A stretch of DNA of 7,950 nt, from the NCBI GenBank assembly GCA_002414705.1, contig DIAL01000108.1:16778-24727 (forward strand), written 5' to 3'. Every line of letters begins with the position of its first letter. The stretch's first letter is position 1. A program made the translations under genes and the position numbers. The notes below the pieces were generated by a model, which did not search any database, had not been told where the DNA came from, and saw nothing but the letters and a program-made list of their open reading frames with translations. The stretch is from Flavobacteriaceae bacterium UBA5079. GTDB lineage: Bacteria; Bacteroidota; Bacteroidia; Flavobacteriales; Flavobacteriaceae. Below, piece after piece: positions 1 through 6,944 of this stretch.

Positions 1-1164
1 TTTTAAAGCATATTCCGTAATATTTGGATCTATACCACGTTCAAAACGGAAAGACGCATCTGTGTTTAAAGCATGGCGTTTAGCTGTTTTTCTTATACTT
101 ACTGGATTGAAGTAAGCACTTTCTAAAAATATACTGGTCGTACTTTCTGTAACACCCGAATCCATTCCGCCAAAAACACCAGCAATACACATAGGTTTTT
201 CGGCATTACAGATCATTAAATCTTCTTCGTGAAGTTCACGTTCTACACCATCTAGAGTTGTGAATTTAGTGCCAGTAGGTAGTGTTTTTACAGCTATTTT
301 GTTGCCTGTTATTTTGTTAGCATCAAAAGCATGTAGCGGTTGCCCTAATTCATGAAGCACATAATTTGTGGCATCTACAACGTTGTTTATAGGTGATAAA
401 CCAATTGCTTTTAGTCTGTTTTGTAACCATGCTGGAGAATCTGCTACCTTGATGTTTGAGATAGTTAAACCGCAATAGCGTGGTGCTAAATTTTTGTTTT
501 CAACATCCACATCAATACGTAATGAACGATTATCCACATGAAATGCACTAACCGAAGGTGTAATTAATTCGGTATTAATTTCTTTTTGGATGAAACCAGC
601 ACGTAAATCGCGAGCTACACCATAGTGACTCATAGCGTCTGCACGATTTGGCGTTAGGCCAATTTCGAATACTATGTCATTTTCTATATTAAATATCTCG
701 GAAGCTAAAGTTCCAACCTTTAGTTTAGCATCTAGAACCATGATTCCGTCATGACCTTTTCCTAAACCAAGTTCATCTTCGGCGCAAATCATTCCGTGGC
801 TTTCTTCACCGCGAATTTTCCCTTTTTTAATTGTCCATGCTTCGCCTTCTTCAGTATATAGAGTTGTACCAATAGTTGCTACTGGTACTTTTTGTCCTGC
901 GGCTACGTTTGGTGCGCCACAAACAATTTGTAAAGGTGTATCTGTACCAATAGAAACCGTCGTCACTTTTAGTCTATCAGCATTTGGATGTTGTTCGCAC
1001 GTTAACACTTCGCCAACAACAATGCCTTCCAGTCCGCCTTTTACAGATTGATAGGCGGTAAGACCTTCAACTTCTAGTCCTAAATCGGTTAAAAGCTCAC
1101 TAGTTTGTTCTGGATTCCAATCCGTTTTAATGAATTGTTTAAGCCAGTTATAAGAAATCTTCAT
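1..1164 (-). CDS. pheT: Phenylalanine--tRNA ligase beta subunit, N-terminal 388 residues (runs off the left edge)
   Basis: This is the beta chain of the cytoplasmic alpha2-beta2 enzyme that charges tRNA-Phe with phenylalanine; the catalytic site is on the alpha chain (PheS), while beta binds tRNA and edits mischarged Tyr-tRNA. I translated the minus strand from the ATG at 1164-1162; the frame stays open for 388 codons to base 1. Seen: the typical start MKISYNWLKQFI, an OB-fold tRNA-binding domain at about residues 42-150 (HPNADRLKV at 58-66, VCGAPNV at 81-87, GEESHGMICAEDELGLG at 118-134), LTPNRAD at 170-176, and the B3/B4 editing domain from about 210 with NNVVDATNYV at 260-269, GQPLHAFD at 274-281 and the family hallmark SFRFERGID at 371-379. 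Bacteroidota PheT is usually about 800 residues, so roughly half is missing only because the window ends. Its own promoter lies at 1188-1218. No frame break was seen. Confidence 0.97.
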   Translation of the reverse strand, partial: MKISYNWLKQFIKTDWNPEQTSELLTDLGLEVEGLTAYQSVKGGLEGIVVGEVLTCEQHPNADRLKVTTVSIGTDTPLQIVCGAPNVAAGQKVPVATIGTTLYTEEGEAWTIKKGKIRGEESHGMICAEDELGLGKGHDGIMVLDAKLKVGTLASEIFNIENDIVFEIGLTPNRADAMSHYGVARDLRAGFIQKEINTELITPSVSAFHVDNRSLRIDVDVENKNLAPRYCGLTISNIKVADSPAWLQNRLKAIGLSPINNVVDATNYVLHELGQPLHAFDANKITGNKIAVKTLPTGTKFTTLDGVERELHEEDLMICNAEKPMCIAGVFGGMDSGVTESTTSIFLESAYFNPVSIRKTAKRHALNTDASFRFERGIDPNITEYALK

Positions 1165-1187
1165 GAATCATGCATTAATTAAGTTTG

Positions 1188-1218
1188 CAAAGATAAAATA
1201 TTGGCACTAGCATTCAAA
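1188..1218 (-). promoter_or_regulatory. Bacteroidota-type promoter of pheT
   Basis: Read on the minus strand, TTTG (1218-1215) is followed by 19 bases and then TATCTTTG (1195-1188). This fits the -33 TTTG and -7 TAnnTTTG elements recognised by the main sigma factor of Bacteroidota, both in sequence and in spacing. Transcription would begin about 5-7 bases downstream, giving pheT a leader of only about 20 bases with no Shine-Dalgarno sequence. It lies in the 98-base gap after trmL, so pheT can be transcribed independently of recG-trmL. No start site has been measured; the call rests on consensus match and position. Confidence 0.65.
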
Positions 1219-1262
1219 CAAAGCATGTAGAAATATGATGTCTTAAAAACAATAAATTACAA

Positions 1263-1718
1263 TCATTTTGAAATCTGCCTAACACCTTCGTAAACTACTA
1301 TGCTTACTGCGTTAGCTAAATTTAGACTTCTTACATGATTACCTGAAATGGGTATTTTAAAGAGGCTGTCTTTATGTTTTTCTAAAAGTAATTTTGGCAA
1401 ACCAACCGATTCCTTGCCAAAAACTAAAAACAAATGATCCTGGAAAGAAATATCCCAATGATTTTTTTTGCCATGACTAGATAAAAATACCATCTTGGCG
1501 TTTTTGTTTTTGCTAAAGAATTCTTCGATATTATCGTAGTAGTGAAGATTTAAATGTTGCCAATAATCTAAACCAGCGCGTTTTAAACGTGTATCACTAA
1601 TTTCAAAACCAAATGGTTTTACTAAATGAAGATTTGATCCAGATGCTAAAGCTAATCTCCCAATGTTTCCAGTGTTATTAGGGATTTCGGGTTCTATAAG
1701 TACAATGTTTAGTGGCAT
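1263..1718 (-). CDS. trmL: tRNA (cytidine/uridine(34)-2'-O)-methyltransferase TrmL (SPOUT family)
   Basis: The product is a 151-residue SPOUT-class RNA methyltransferase (Escherichia coli TrmL is about 157). By homology it transfers a methyl group from S-adenosylmethionine to the 2'-OH of the wobble base 34 in certain leucine tRNAs, acting as a cytoplasmic dimer. Seen: motif 1 with NTGNIGR at residues 15-21, motif 2 as FGKESVGLP at 100-108, and motif 3 as RSLNLANAV at 130-138 followed by VVYEGVRQ. The last two form the knotted cofactor site. The protein is only the catalytic domain, with no extra RNA-binding domain, as expected for TrmL rather than TrmH or RlmB. It starts 67 bases after the recG stop with an A-rich leader (AAAAGAAAAAA) before the ATG; I saw no promoter consensus in that gap, so co-transcription with recG is plausible. 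The exact tRNA target is inferred from the family. Confidence 0.93.
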   Translation of the reverse strand: MPLNIVLIEPEIPNNTGNIGRLALASGSNLHLVKPFGFEISDTRLKRAGLDYWQHLNLHYYDNIEEFFSKNKNAKMVFLSSHGKKNHWDISFQDHLFLVFGKESVGLPKLLLEKHKDSLFKIPISGNHVRSLNLANAVSIVVYEGVRQISK

Positions 1719-1785
1719 TTTTTTCTTTTAAATGTTTGTTTGTATTGGTGTGAAAAATACGCTTTCTCAACGTTTTAGATAGGAA

Positions 1786-3927
1786 TTAAGAAATGTAATT
1801 CCAGATGTTCTTGTACTTGCTCATTTGCTGATAGGTAAATAAAATGGCTTTATTGTTGGGTTTGGATAAGTTTGGGTCTGAATTTAAAACTTGTTTAGCA
1901 TAATAGCGAGCTGTTTTAAGAATATCACCATCTTTGATAATATCTGCTATTCTTAAATTAAGAACACCGCTTTGTTGTTTTCCCATAATATCTCCAGGGC
2001 CACGAAGTTTTAAGTCTACTTCTGCGATATCAAAACCATCGTTAGTTCTGGTCATGGTTTCTAAACGGGTTTTACTGTCGCTACTTAATTTATGGCTCGT
2101 CATGAGGATGCAGTAACTTTGTTCCGCTCCGCGACCAACACGACCACGTAATTGGTGTAGTTGCGAGAGCCCAAAACGCTCTGCGCTTTCAATAATCATT
2201 ACAGAGGCATTTGGTACGTTAACGCCAACCTCAATAACGGTTGTTGCTACCATAATTTGTGTTTCGCCTTTAATAAAGCGTTGCATTTCAAAATCTTTAT
2301 CAGCTGCTTTCATTTGGCCATGAACAATGGAGATTTGATATTTGGGCTGGGGAAAATCGCGCGAAATACTTTCATAACCATCCATTAAATCTTTATAATC
2401 CATTTTTTCGCTTTCTTGAATAAGCGGATAAACAATATAGACTTGACGACCTATTTCTATTTCGTCACGAATAAATCGGAAGACGTCCAATCTGTTTTTA
2501 TCATACCTGTGAACTGTTTTTATGGCTTGTCTTCCGGGTGGCAATTCATCAATAACAGAAATGTCTAAATCTCCATAAATAGACATAGCCAAAGTACGCG
2601 GAATTGGTGTAGCTGTCATGACCAAAATGTGTGGTGGAATGATGGCTGGTTTTGTTGAATTTTCATTATCAATTTTACGTGGTCCTTTATGCCATAATTT
2701 GCTGCGTTGTTCTACACCAAAACGGTGTTGCTCATCGATAATTGCGAGTCCTAAATTTTGAAATTTTACCTTATCTTCAAGAAGGGCATGTGTACCGATT
2801 AGGATTTGTAATTCGCCATTTTCAAGAGATTTGTGAATTTCACGTCTACTTGAAGTTTTGCTTGATCCAGTAAGCAGTTTTATACTGATATTTAATTTGT
2901 TACACCATTCAAGTAGTCCATTGTAGTGCTGTACTGACAAAATTTCAGTAGGCGCCATTAAGCAGGCTTGAAAACCATTGTCAAGTGCCATGAGCATTGA
3001 CATGAAGGCAACAATGGTCTTTCCTGAACCAACATCGCCTTGTAAAAGCCGATTCATTTGCGCATGGCTCCCTAAATCTTGTCTTATTTCTTTTAAAACG
3101 CGCTTTTGAGCATTGGTTAATTCAAAGGGTAAATGTGTATTATAAAACGAATTAAAATAGCTTCCAACTTTTTCAAAAGGTAGTCCTTTTATTTTCGATT
3201 TGTGAATGAGATTTTTTAAAATTAATTGCAGTTGAATATAGAATAATTCTTCAAATTTTAATCGGTATTGAGCACGTGCTAAAAGGTCTTGATTTTTTGG
3301 AAAATGAATATTAAAAAGAGCCTCACTTTTAGAGATTAATTTCTGACTTTCTAAAAGTTCTGGTGATAAGGTTTCAACAAATCTGCCTTTGGTTTCAACA
3401 AACAATTGTTGCATAATTTTGTTCACCACACGATTTGTAATTCCCTTATTATTCAATTTTTCGGTGGATGGATAAATGGGTTGCATAGCAGAACGCAGGC
3501 TAGATTCATGTTCGGCTAAAAGTTCCATTTCTGGATGAGGCATGCTAAATTTACCACTATAAAAATTAGTTTTCCCAAAAATGACATAAGGTGTTTGAAG
3601 TTTTAAGCTATCGCGAATCCATTTTTGTCCACGAAACCAAACCAACTCCATAGTTCCAGTGTCATCTTGAAATGTAGCGACTAATCGTTTGCCACGTTTT
3701 TGGGCAATTTCTTCAAACTTTACTAGTTTTCCAATTACTTGAACTTCTGCATTGTTTTGCTGTAGCTCGTTTATTTTAAAATACTTGGTTCTATCTAAAT
3801 AGCGATTCGGGAATAAATTTATCAAATCTTGATAGGTATGAATACCGAGTTCCTTCCGAAGTAAATCGGCTCGATTAGGACCAACGCCTTTTAGGTAATC
3901 AATGGGAGTTTGTAAATGGGTATTCAT
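1786..3927 (-). CDS. recG: ATP-dependent DNA helicase RecG
   Basis: The product is a 713-residue monomeric superfamily 2 helicase that regresses stalled replication forks and migrates Holliday junctions and D-/R-loops during DNA repair. Seen in order: a helical N-terminal part with YLKGVGPNRADLL at 11-23, the OB-fold wedge domain at about 62-140 (FQDDTGTMELVWFRGQKWI at 86-104), Walker A GDVGSGKT at 297-304, the DEQH box at 398-401 followed by RFGVEQR, motif III MTATPIPRTLAM at 437-448, then the C-terminal RecA-like domain with VHGQM at 535-539, ATTVIEVGVNVPNA at 561-574 and HQLRGRVGRG at 591-600, and the closing RecG region LRGPGDIMGKQQSG at 641-654. All motor motifs are intact. It is slightly longer than E. 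coli RecG (693), partly through a polar loop at about 412-431 between the DEQH box and motif III. The start at 3927 gives the usual beginning LQTPIDYLKGVGP. It is divergent from the peptidase gene. Confidence 0.98.
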   Translation of the reverse strand: MNTHLQTPIDYLKGVGPNRADLLRKELGIHTYQDLINLFPNRYLDRTKYFKINELQQNNAEVQVIGKLVKFEEIAQKRGKRLVATFQDDTGTMELVWFRGQKWIRDSLKLQTPYVIFGKTNFYSGKFSMPHPEMELLAEHESSLRSAMQPIYPSTEKLNNKGITNRVVNKIMQQLFVETKGRFVETLSPELLESQKLISKSEALFNIHFPKNQDLLARAQYRLKFEELFYIQLQLILKNLIHKSKIKGLPFEKVGSYFNSFYNTHLPFELTNAQKRVLKEIRQDLGSHAQMNRLLQGDVGSGKTIVAFMSMLMALDNGFQACLMAPTEILSVQHYNGLLEWCNKLNISIKLLTGSSKTSSRREIHKSLENGELQILIGTHALLEDKVKFQNLGLAIIDEQHRFGVEQRSKLWHKGPRKIDNENSTKPAIIPPHILVMTATPIPRTLAMSIYGDLDISVIDELPPGRQAIKTVHRYDKNRLDVFRFIRDEIEIGRQVYIVYPLIQESEKMDYKDLMDGYESISRDFPQPKYQISIVHGQMKAADKDFEMQRFIKGETQIMVATTVIEVGVNVPNASVMIIESAERFGLSQLHQLRGRVGRGAEQSYCILMTSHKLSSDSKTRLETMTRTNDGFDIAEVDLKLRGPGDIMGKQQSGVLNLRIADIIKDGDILKTARYYAKQVLNSDPNLSKPNNKAILFTYQQMSKYKNIWNYIS

Positions 3928-4008
3928 AAAAGCGAATTTAAGTCATTTCAATCAATTCATAAAATGCAATTTTTTGTATTTTGGAGCAGTATTTGTTTAC
4001 ATCACACT
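3928..4008. promoter_or_regulatory. Divergent intergenic region between recG and the M1 peptidase gene
   Basis: These 81 bases separate two genes that point away from each other, so both promoters should lie here or just inside the opposite coding regions. I found no full TAnnTTTG match on either strand. The closest plus-strand candidate is TATTTTG at 3978-3984, one base short of the consensus spacing, with no good TTG partner upstream. The region is AT-rich and has no strong inverted repeat or operator-like pattern. The call rests on gene arrangement, not on a recognised motif. Confidence 0.35.
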
Positions 4009-6012
4009 ATGAAATATATTTTAGTCTCCATTGGATTGTTTTTTTGCCATATTGCAGTTTCGCAACAGGCAGATTATGTGGATTTTAAGAAAATTCAAGC
4101 CTATGTTGAGCCTGATATTTCAACAAAACGTATTTCTGGAGATATTCAGGTTGTTTTTGAAATTTTAAAACCTACGGATTCCATTTTTTTGGACTCACAG
4201 AATATGATGTTTTCTAACGTTTTGATGAATGGCGAAGAAATTTTACACAAAAATGATGGTAAAAAATTGATTCTTTTCCATTCATTTAAAGCTTCACAAG
4301 AAAATCAAATAACGTTTCAATACACTGCCACACCTAAAAAAGCGCTGTATTTTGTGGGTTGGGATAATGAAGCGCCAAATCAGATCTGGACACAAGGACA
4401 AGGGAAATACACCAGTAATTGGTTGCCGAGTATTGATGATATGAATGATAAGATTGAATTTGATTTAACTATTGAATTTGATTCAAACTATCAGGTTATT
4501 TCCAATGGAAAATTAATTGACACACAGGTTTTAGGTGATAAAACCATTTGGAATTATAATATGAAACAACCCATGGTAAGCTATCTAGTGGCTTTAGCGG
4601 TTGGTAAATATAATAAAATTGAAGACGTTTCTGCAAGTGGAACTCCGTTACACATGTATTATTACCCGAAAGATTCTATAAAAGTAGAACCAACATATAG
4701 GTATACGACTCAAATGTTTAATTTTCTAGAAACCGAAATTGGTTTTCCGTATCCATGGCAAAATTACAAGCAAATTCCTGTTCATGATTTTCTGTATTCC
4801 GGAATGGAAAACACGGGAACTACTATTTTTGCAGATACATTTGTGGTTGATTCTATTGGTTTTAATGATCGGAATTATGTAAATGTCAATGCACATGAGT
4901 TAGCACATCAATGGTTTGGAAATTTAGTTACAGAAACGTCTGGAACACACCATTGGCTACAAGAAGGGTTTGCTACGTATTATGCGCTTTTAGCTGAAAG
5001 GGACGTTTTTGGTAAAAATTATTACTACATGCGTTTGTATGAATATGCGCAAGAATTACTAGAGCAAGATAGCAGAAAAGAAGGAACGTCTTTATTAAAC
5101 CCGAAATCGAGTAGTACTACCTTTTATAAAAAAGGTGCATGGGTTTTACACGCTTTACGAGAAAAAATTGGCGATGACGCTTTTAAAACCACTGTTAAAA
5201 GTTATTTAGAAATCTATCAGTTTAGAAATGTAGAAACATCTAATTTTATTACTGAAGCTGAAAAAGCAAGTGGTTTAAAACTTGATAATTTTGTTGCAAC
5301 TTGGTTAGATTCTCAAACATTTCCCTATAATGAAGCTTTGGTAAGTTTAGAGAAATCGCAGTACATTCAAGAATATCTAATGGCAGATTGTGAAGCTAAA
5401 AATGCGAAATGCGATTATTATTTGTCGGCACCAATTTCAGATGAGGCTAAAGCTAAAATTATAGCCCAAGTTCCAGAACGGATAACAGCTGATGTTTTTG
5501 ATGATGGTTTAAAAGTACGTCAGGCTATTGCAAAAAATCTCACAAAAATTCCTCTGGCATTAAAGTCAGATTATGAGTCCCTATTAACTGATAAGTCTTA
5601 CATTACCATTGAATCTGCATTATATAATTTATGGGTTAATTTTCCCGAAAAACAGGTTGATTATCTAAATCAGACTAAAGCAATTAGTGGGTTGCCAGAT
5701 AAAAACGTACGATTGTTGTGGTTAGTTTTAGCGCTTTCTACACCAGAATACGAAGCAGCAAACAAGCAACTGTATTCTGATGAATTGGTGTCTTATACGT
5801 CCGCAGATTATAGTTTTGATGTGCGGCAAGGCGCGTTTTCGTATTTAAATGCTTTAAATGTGTTTACAGAAACAGCAATTGCTAATTTGATTGTTGCAAC
5901 CAATCATCATAGTTGGCAATTTAAATCGTTTGCTAAAAATTTACTAGATCAATTGTCAAATAGCGAAAAATATGAAGTTATTATTCAACGTTTAACTAAT
6001 AAAAATCAATAA
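4009..6012 (+). CDS. Secreted M1-family zinc aminopeptidase
   Basis: The product is a 667-residue metallopeptidase that should remove amino acids from the N-termini of peptides outside the cytoplasm (periplasm or beyond). I chose the ATG at 4009 because it begins a good signal peptide (MKYILVSIGLFFCHIAVS, probable cut before QQADY); the frame also has ATGs at 3916 and 3964, but these add a non-signal-like stretch and the first runs into recG. Seen in mature-gene numbering: a beta-rich N-terminal domain at about 20-215, the exopeptidase substrate motif GMENTG at 265-270, the zinc site HELAH at 296-300 with the third ligand Glu319 in WLQEGFATYY, and the probable catalytic Tyr373 in FYKKGAWVLH. 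About 440-667 is a helical C-terminal domain whose sequence I do not recognise further. No lipobox and no T9SS-type sorting domain is evident. Substrate preference cannot be read from the sequence. It leads an operon, with the next gene 2 bases downstream. Confidence 0.93.
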   Translation: MKYILVSIGLFFCHIAVSQQADYVDFKKIQAYVEPDISTKRISGDIQVVFEILKPTDSIFLDSQNMMFSNVLMNGEEILHKNDGKKLILFHSFKASQENQITFQYTATPKKALYFVGWDNEAPNQIWTQGQGKYTSNWLPSIDDMNDKIEFDLTIEFDSNYQVISNGKLIDTQVLGDKTIWNYNMKQPMVSYLVALAVGKYNKIEDVSASGTPLHMYYYPKDSIKVEPTYRYTTQMFNFLETEIGFPYPWQNYKQIPVHDFLYSGMENTGTTIFADTFVVDSIGFNDRNYVNVNAHELAHQWFGNLVTETSGTHHWLQEGFATYYALLAERDVFGKNYYYMRLYEYAQELLEQDSRKEGTSLLNPKSSSTTFYKKGAWVLHALREKIGDDAFKTTVKSYLEIYQFRNVETSNFITEAEKASGLKLDNFVATWLDSQTFPYNEALVSLEKSQYIQEYLMADCEAKNAKCDYYLSAPISDEAKAKIIAQVPERITADVFDDGLKVRQAIAKNLTKIPLALKSDYESLLTDKSYITIESALYNLWVNFPEKQVDYLNQTKAISGLPDKNVRLLWLVLALSTPEYEAANKQLYSDELVSYTSADYSFDVRQGAFSYLNALNVFTETAIANLIVATNHHSWQFKSFAKNLLDQLSNSEKYEVIIQRLTNKNQ

Positions 6013-6014
6013 AT

Positions 6015-6944
6015 ATGCGTGCTTTAGTCATTTCAGGAGGAGGAAGTAAAGGTGCTTTTGCAGGTGGTGTAGCGCAATATTTAATTGAGGAAAAAAAACA
6101 TGAATATGATTTACTGATCGGTACATCAACAGGGAGTTTGCTCGTATCACATTTGGGTTTGAAGAATGTTGATAAAATTAAAGGTGTTTATACCAATGTC
6201 AATCAGCATGCTATTTTTAATCGTCGTCCTTTTACTATTAAAAAGAGAAAAGGTGTAGAAACCATTGGTATTAATCACTTTAATGTACTTCGGAATTTAT
6301 TGCGTGGTAGTAAAACATTTGGCGAAAGTCATAATTTAAAGAAGCTCATTCAGAATACGCTTTCAGAGAGTGAATTTGATGTTTTAAAAGCTTCTAAAAC
6401 GGATATTGTGGTTACAGTTTCAAATTTATCCTTAAATCAAGTAGAATATAAATCTATTAACGATTTTAGCTACGAGGAGTATTGTGAATGGATTTGGATT
6501 TCCTGTAATTACGCGCCTTTTATGACGCTAGTTAAGAAGGATGGTTGCGAATATGCAGATGGTGGATTGGGTTCTATGGTGCCTATTGAGGAAGCTATAA
6601 AGCGCGGTGCAACAACGGTAGATGCCATTATTTTGCAAACTGAAGTGACGCAATTTAACAGAATGCCATCATTAAACGCTTTTTCGTTATTAACCAATAT
6701 GTTTGCGTTTATGTTGGATAGAATAGAAAGTCAGAATATCAGAATTGGCAAATTTGTGGCTAATAATCAAAATGCTATTATTAATTTTTATTACACACCA
6801 ACGGTTTTAACAACTAATTCGTTAGTTTTTGATAAGGAAAAAATGACCAAGTGGTGGCAAAGTGGTTTCGATTTTGCCAAATATAAAAATCAAGAAACAA
6901 GCCAGTTAGAAATAGAAACAGAAACCGAAACCATAACAGAATAA
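6015..6944 (+). CDS. Patatin-like phospholipase family protein (first of tandem pair)
   Basis: The product is a 309-residue serine lipid acyl hydrolase of the patatin fold, expected to cleave acyl ester bonds in phospholipids or related lipids through a Ser-Asp dyad. Seen: the oxyanion-hole motif SGGGSKGAF at residues 7-15, the nucleophile elbow GTSTG at 36-40 with Ser38, and the catalytic Asp182 in YADGGLG. There is no signal peptide or clear membrane span, so it should act in the cytoplasm or at the inner face of the inner membrane. The start lies 2 bases after the peptidase stop, and its stop overlaps the next ATG (TAATG), so the three genes are probably translated from one message. The C-terminus ends in an acidic EIETETETITE tail, encoded by a hexanucleotide repeat, that the sister protein lacks. 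The actual lipid substrate and physiological role are unknown. Confidence 0.9.
   Translation: MRALVISGGGSKGAFAGGVAQYLIEEKKHEYDLLIGTSTGSLLVSHLGLKNVDKIKGVYTNVNQHAIFNRRPFTIKKRKGVETIGINHFNVLRNLLRGSKTFGESHNLKKLIQNTLSESEFDVLKASKTDIVVTVSNLSLNQVEYKSINDFSYEEYCEWIWISCNYAPFMTLVKKDGCEYADGGLGSMVPIEEAIKRGATTVDAIILQTEVTQFNRMPSLNAFSLLTNMFAFMLDRIESQNIRIGKFVANNQNAIINFYYTPTVLTTNSLVFDKEKMTKWWQSGFDFAKYKNQETSQLEIETETETITE
6909..6932 (+). repeat. Hexanucleotide repeat (four GAAAYM-like units) encoding an Ile/Thr-Glu tail
   Basis: Four successive 6-base units, GAAATA, GAAACA, GAAACC and GAAACC, lie near the 3' end of the first patatin gene and encode EI-ET-ET-ET. Because the unit is 6 bases, gain or loss of units would change the tail length without shifting the frame. 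It sits just before the junction with the second patatin gene. Confidence 0.75.

Noticed and set aside
1..1164. pheT as a truncated pseudogene
   Set aside because: The frame is open to the first base of the window with every expected motif, so the missing half is explained by the window edge.
1749..1771. Weak hairpin between recG and trmL (minus strand GAGAAA-GCGTA-TTTTTC) as a terminator
   Set aside because: The stem has six pairs, including a G-T pair, and is nearly all A-T; no following U-tract of note. It would be too unstable to terminate.
1934..2388. Two plus-strand open frames (1934-2116 and 2161-2388)
   Set aside because: They lie entirely inside recG on the opposite strand, have unnatural composition and no start context; recG is intact with all motifs, so they are shadows.
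3978..3984. TATTTTG upstream of the M1 peptidase as its -7 promoter element
   Set aside because: It is one base short of TAnnTTTG and has no TTG at a suitable distance upstream; not good enough to call.
6509..6697. Minus-strand open frame of 62 codons
   Set aside because: It lies antisense within the first patatin gene across its catalytic Asp region and resembles no protein family; a shadow frame.
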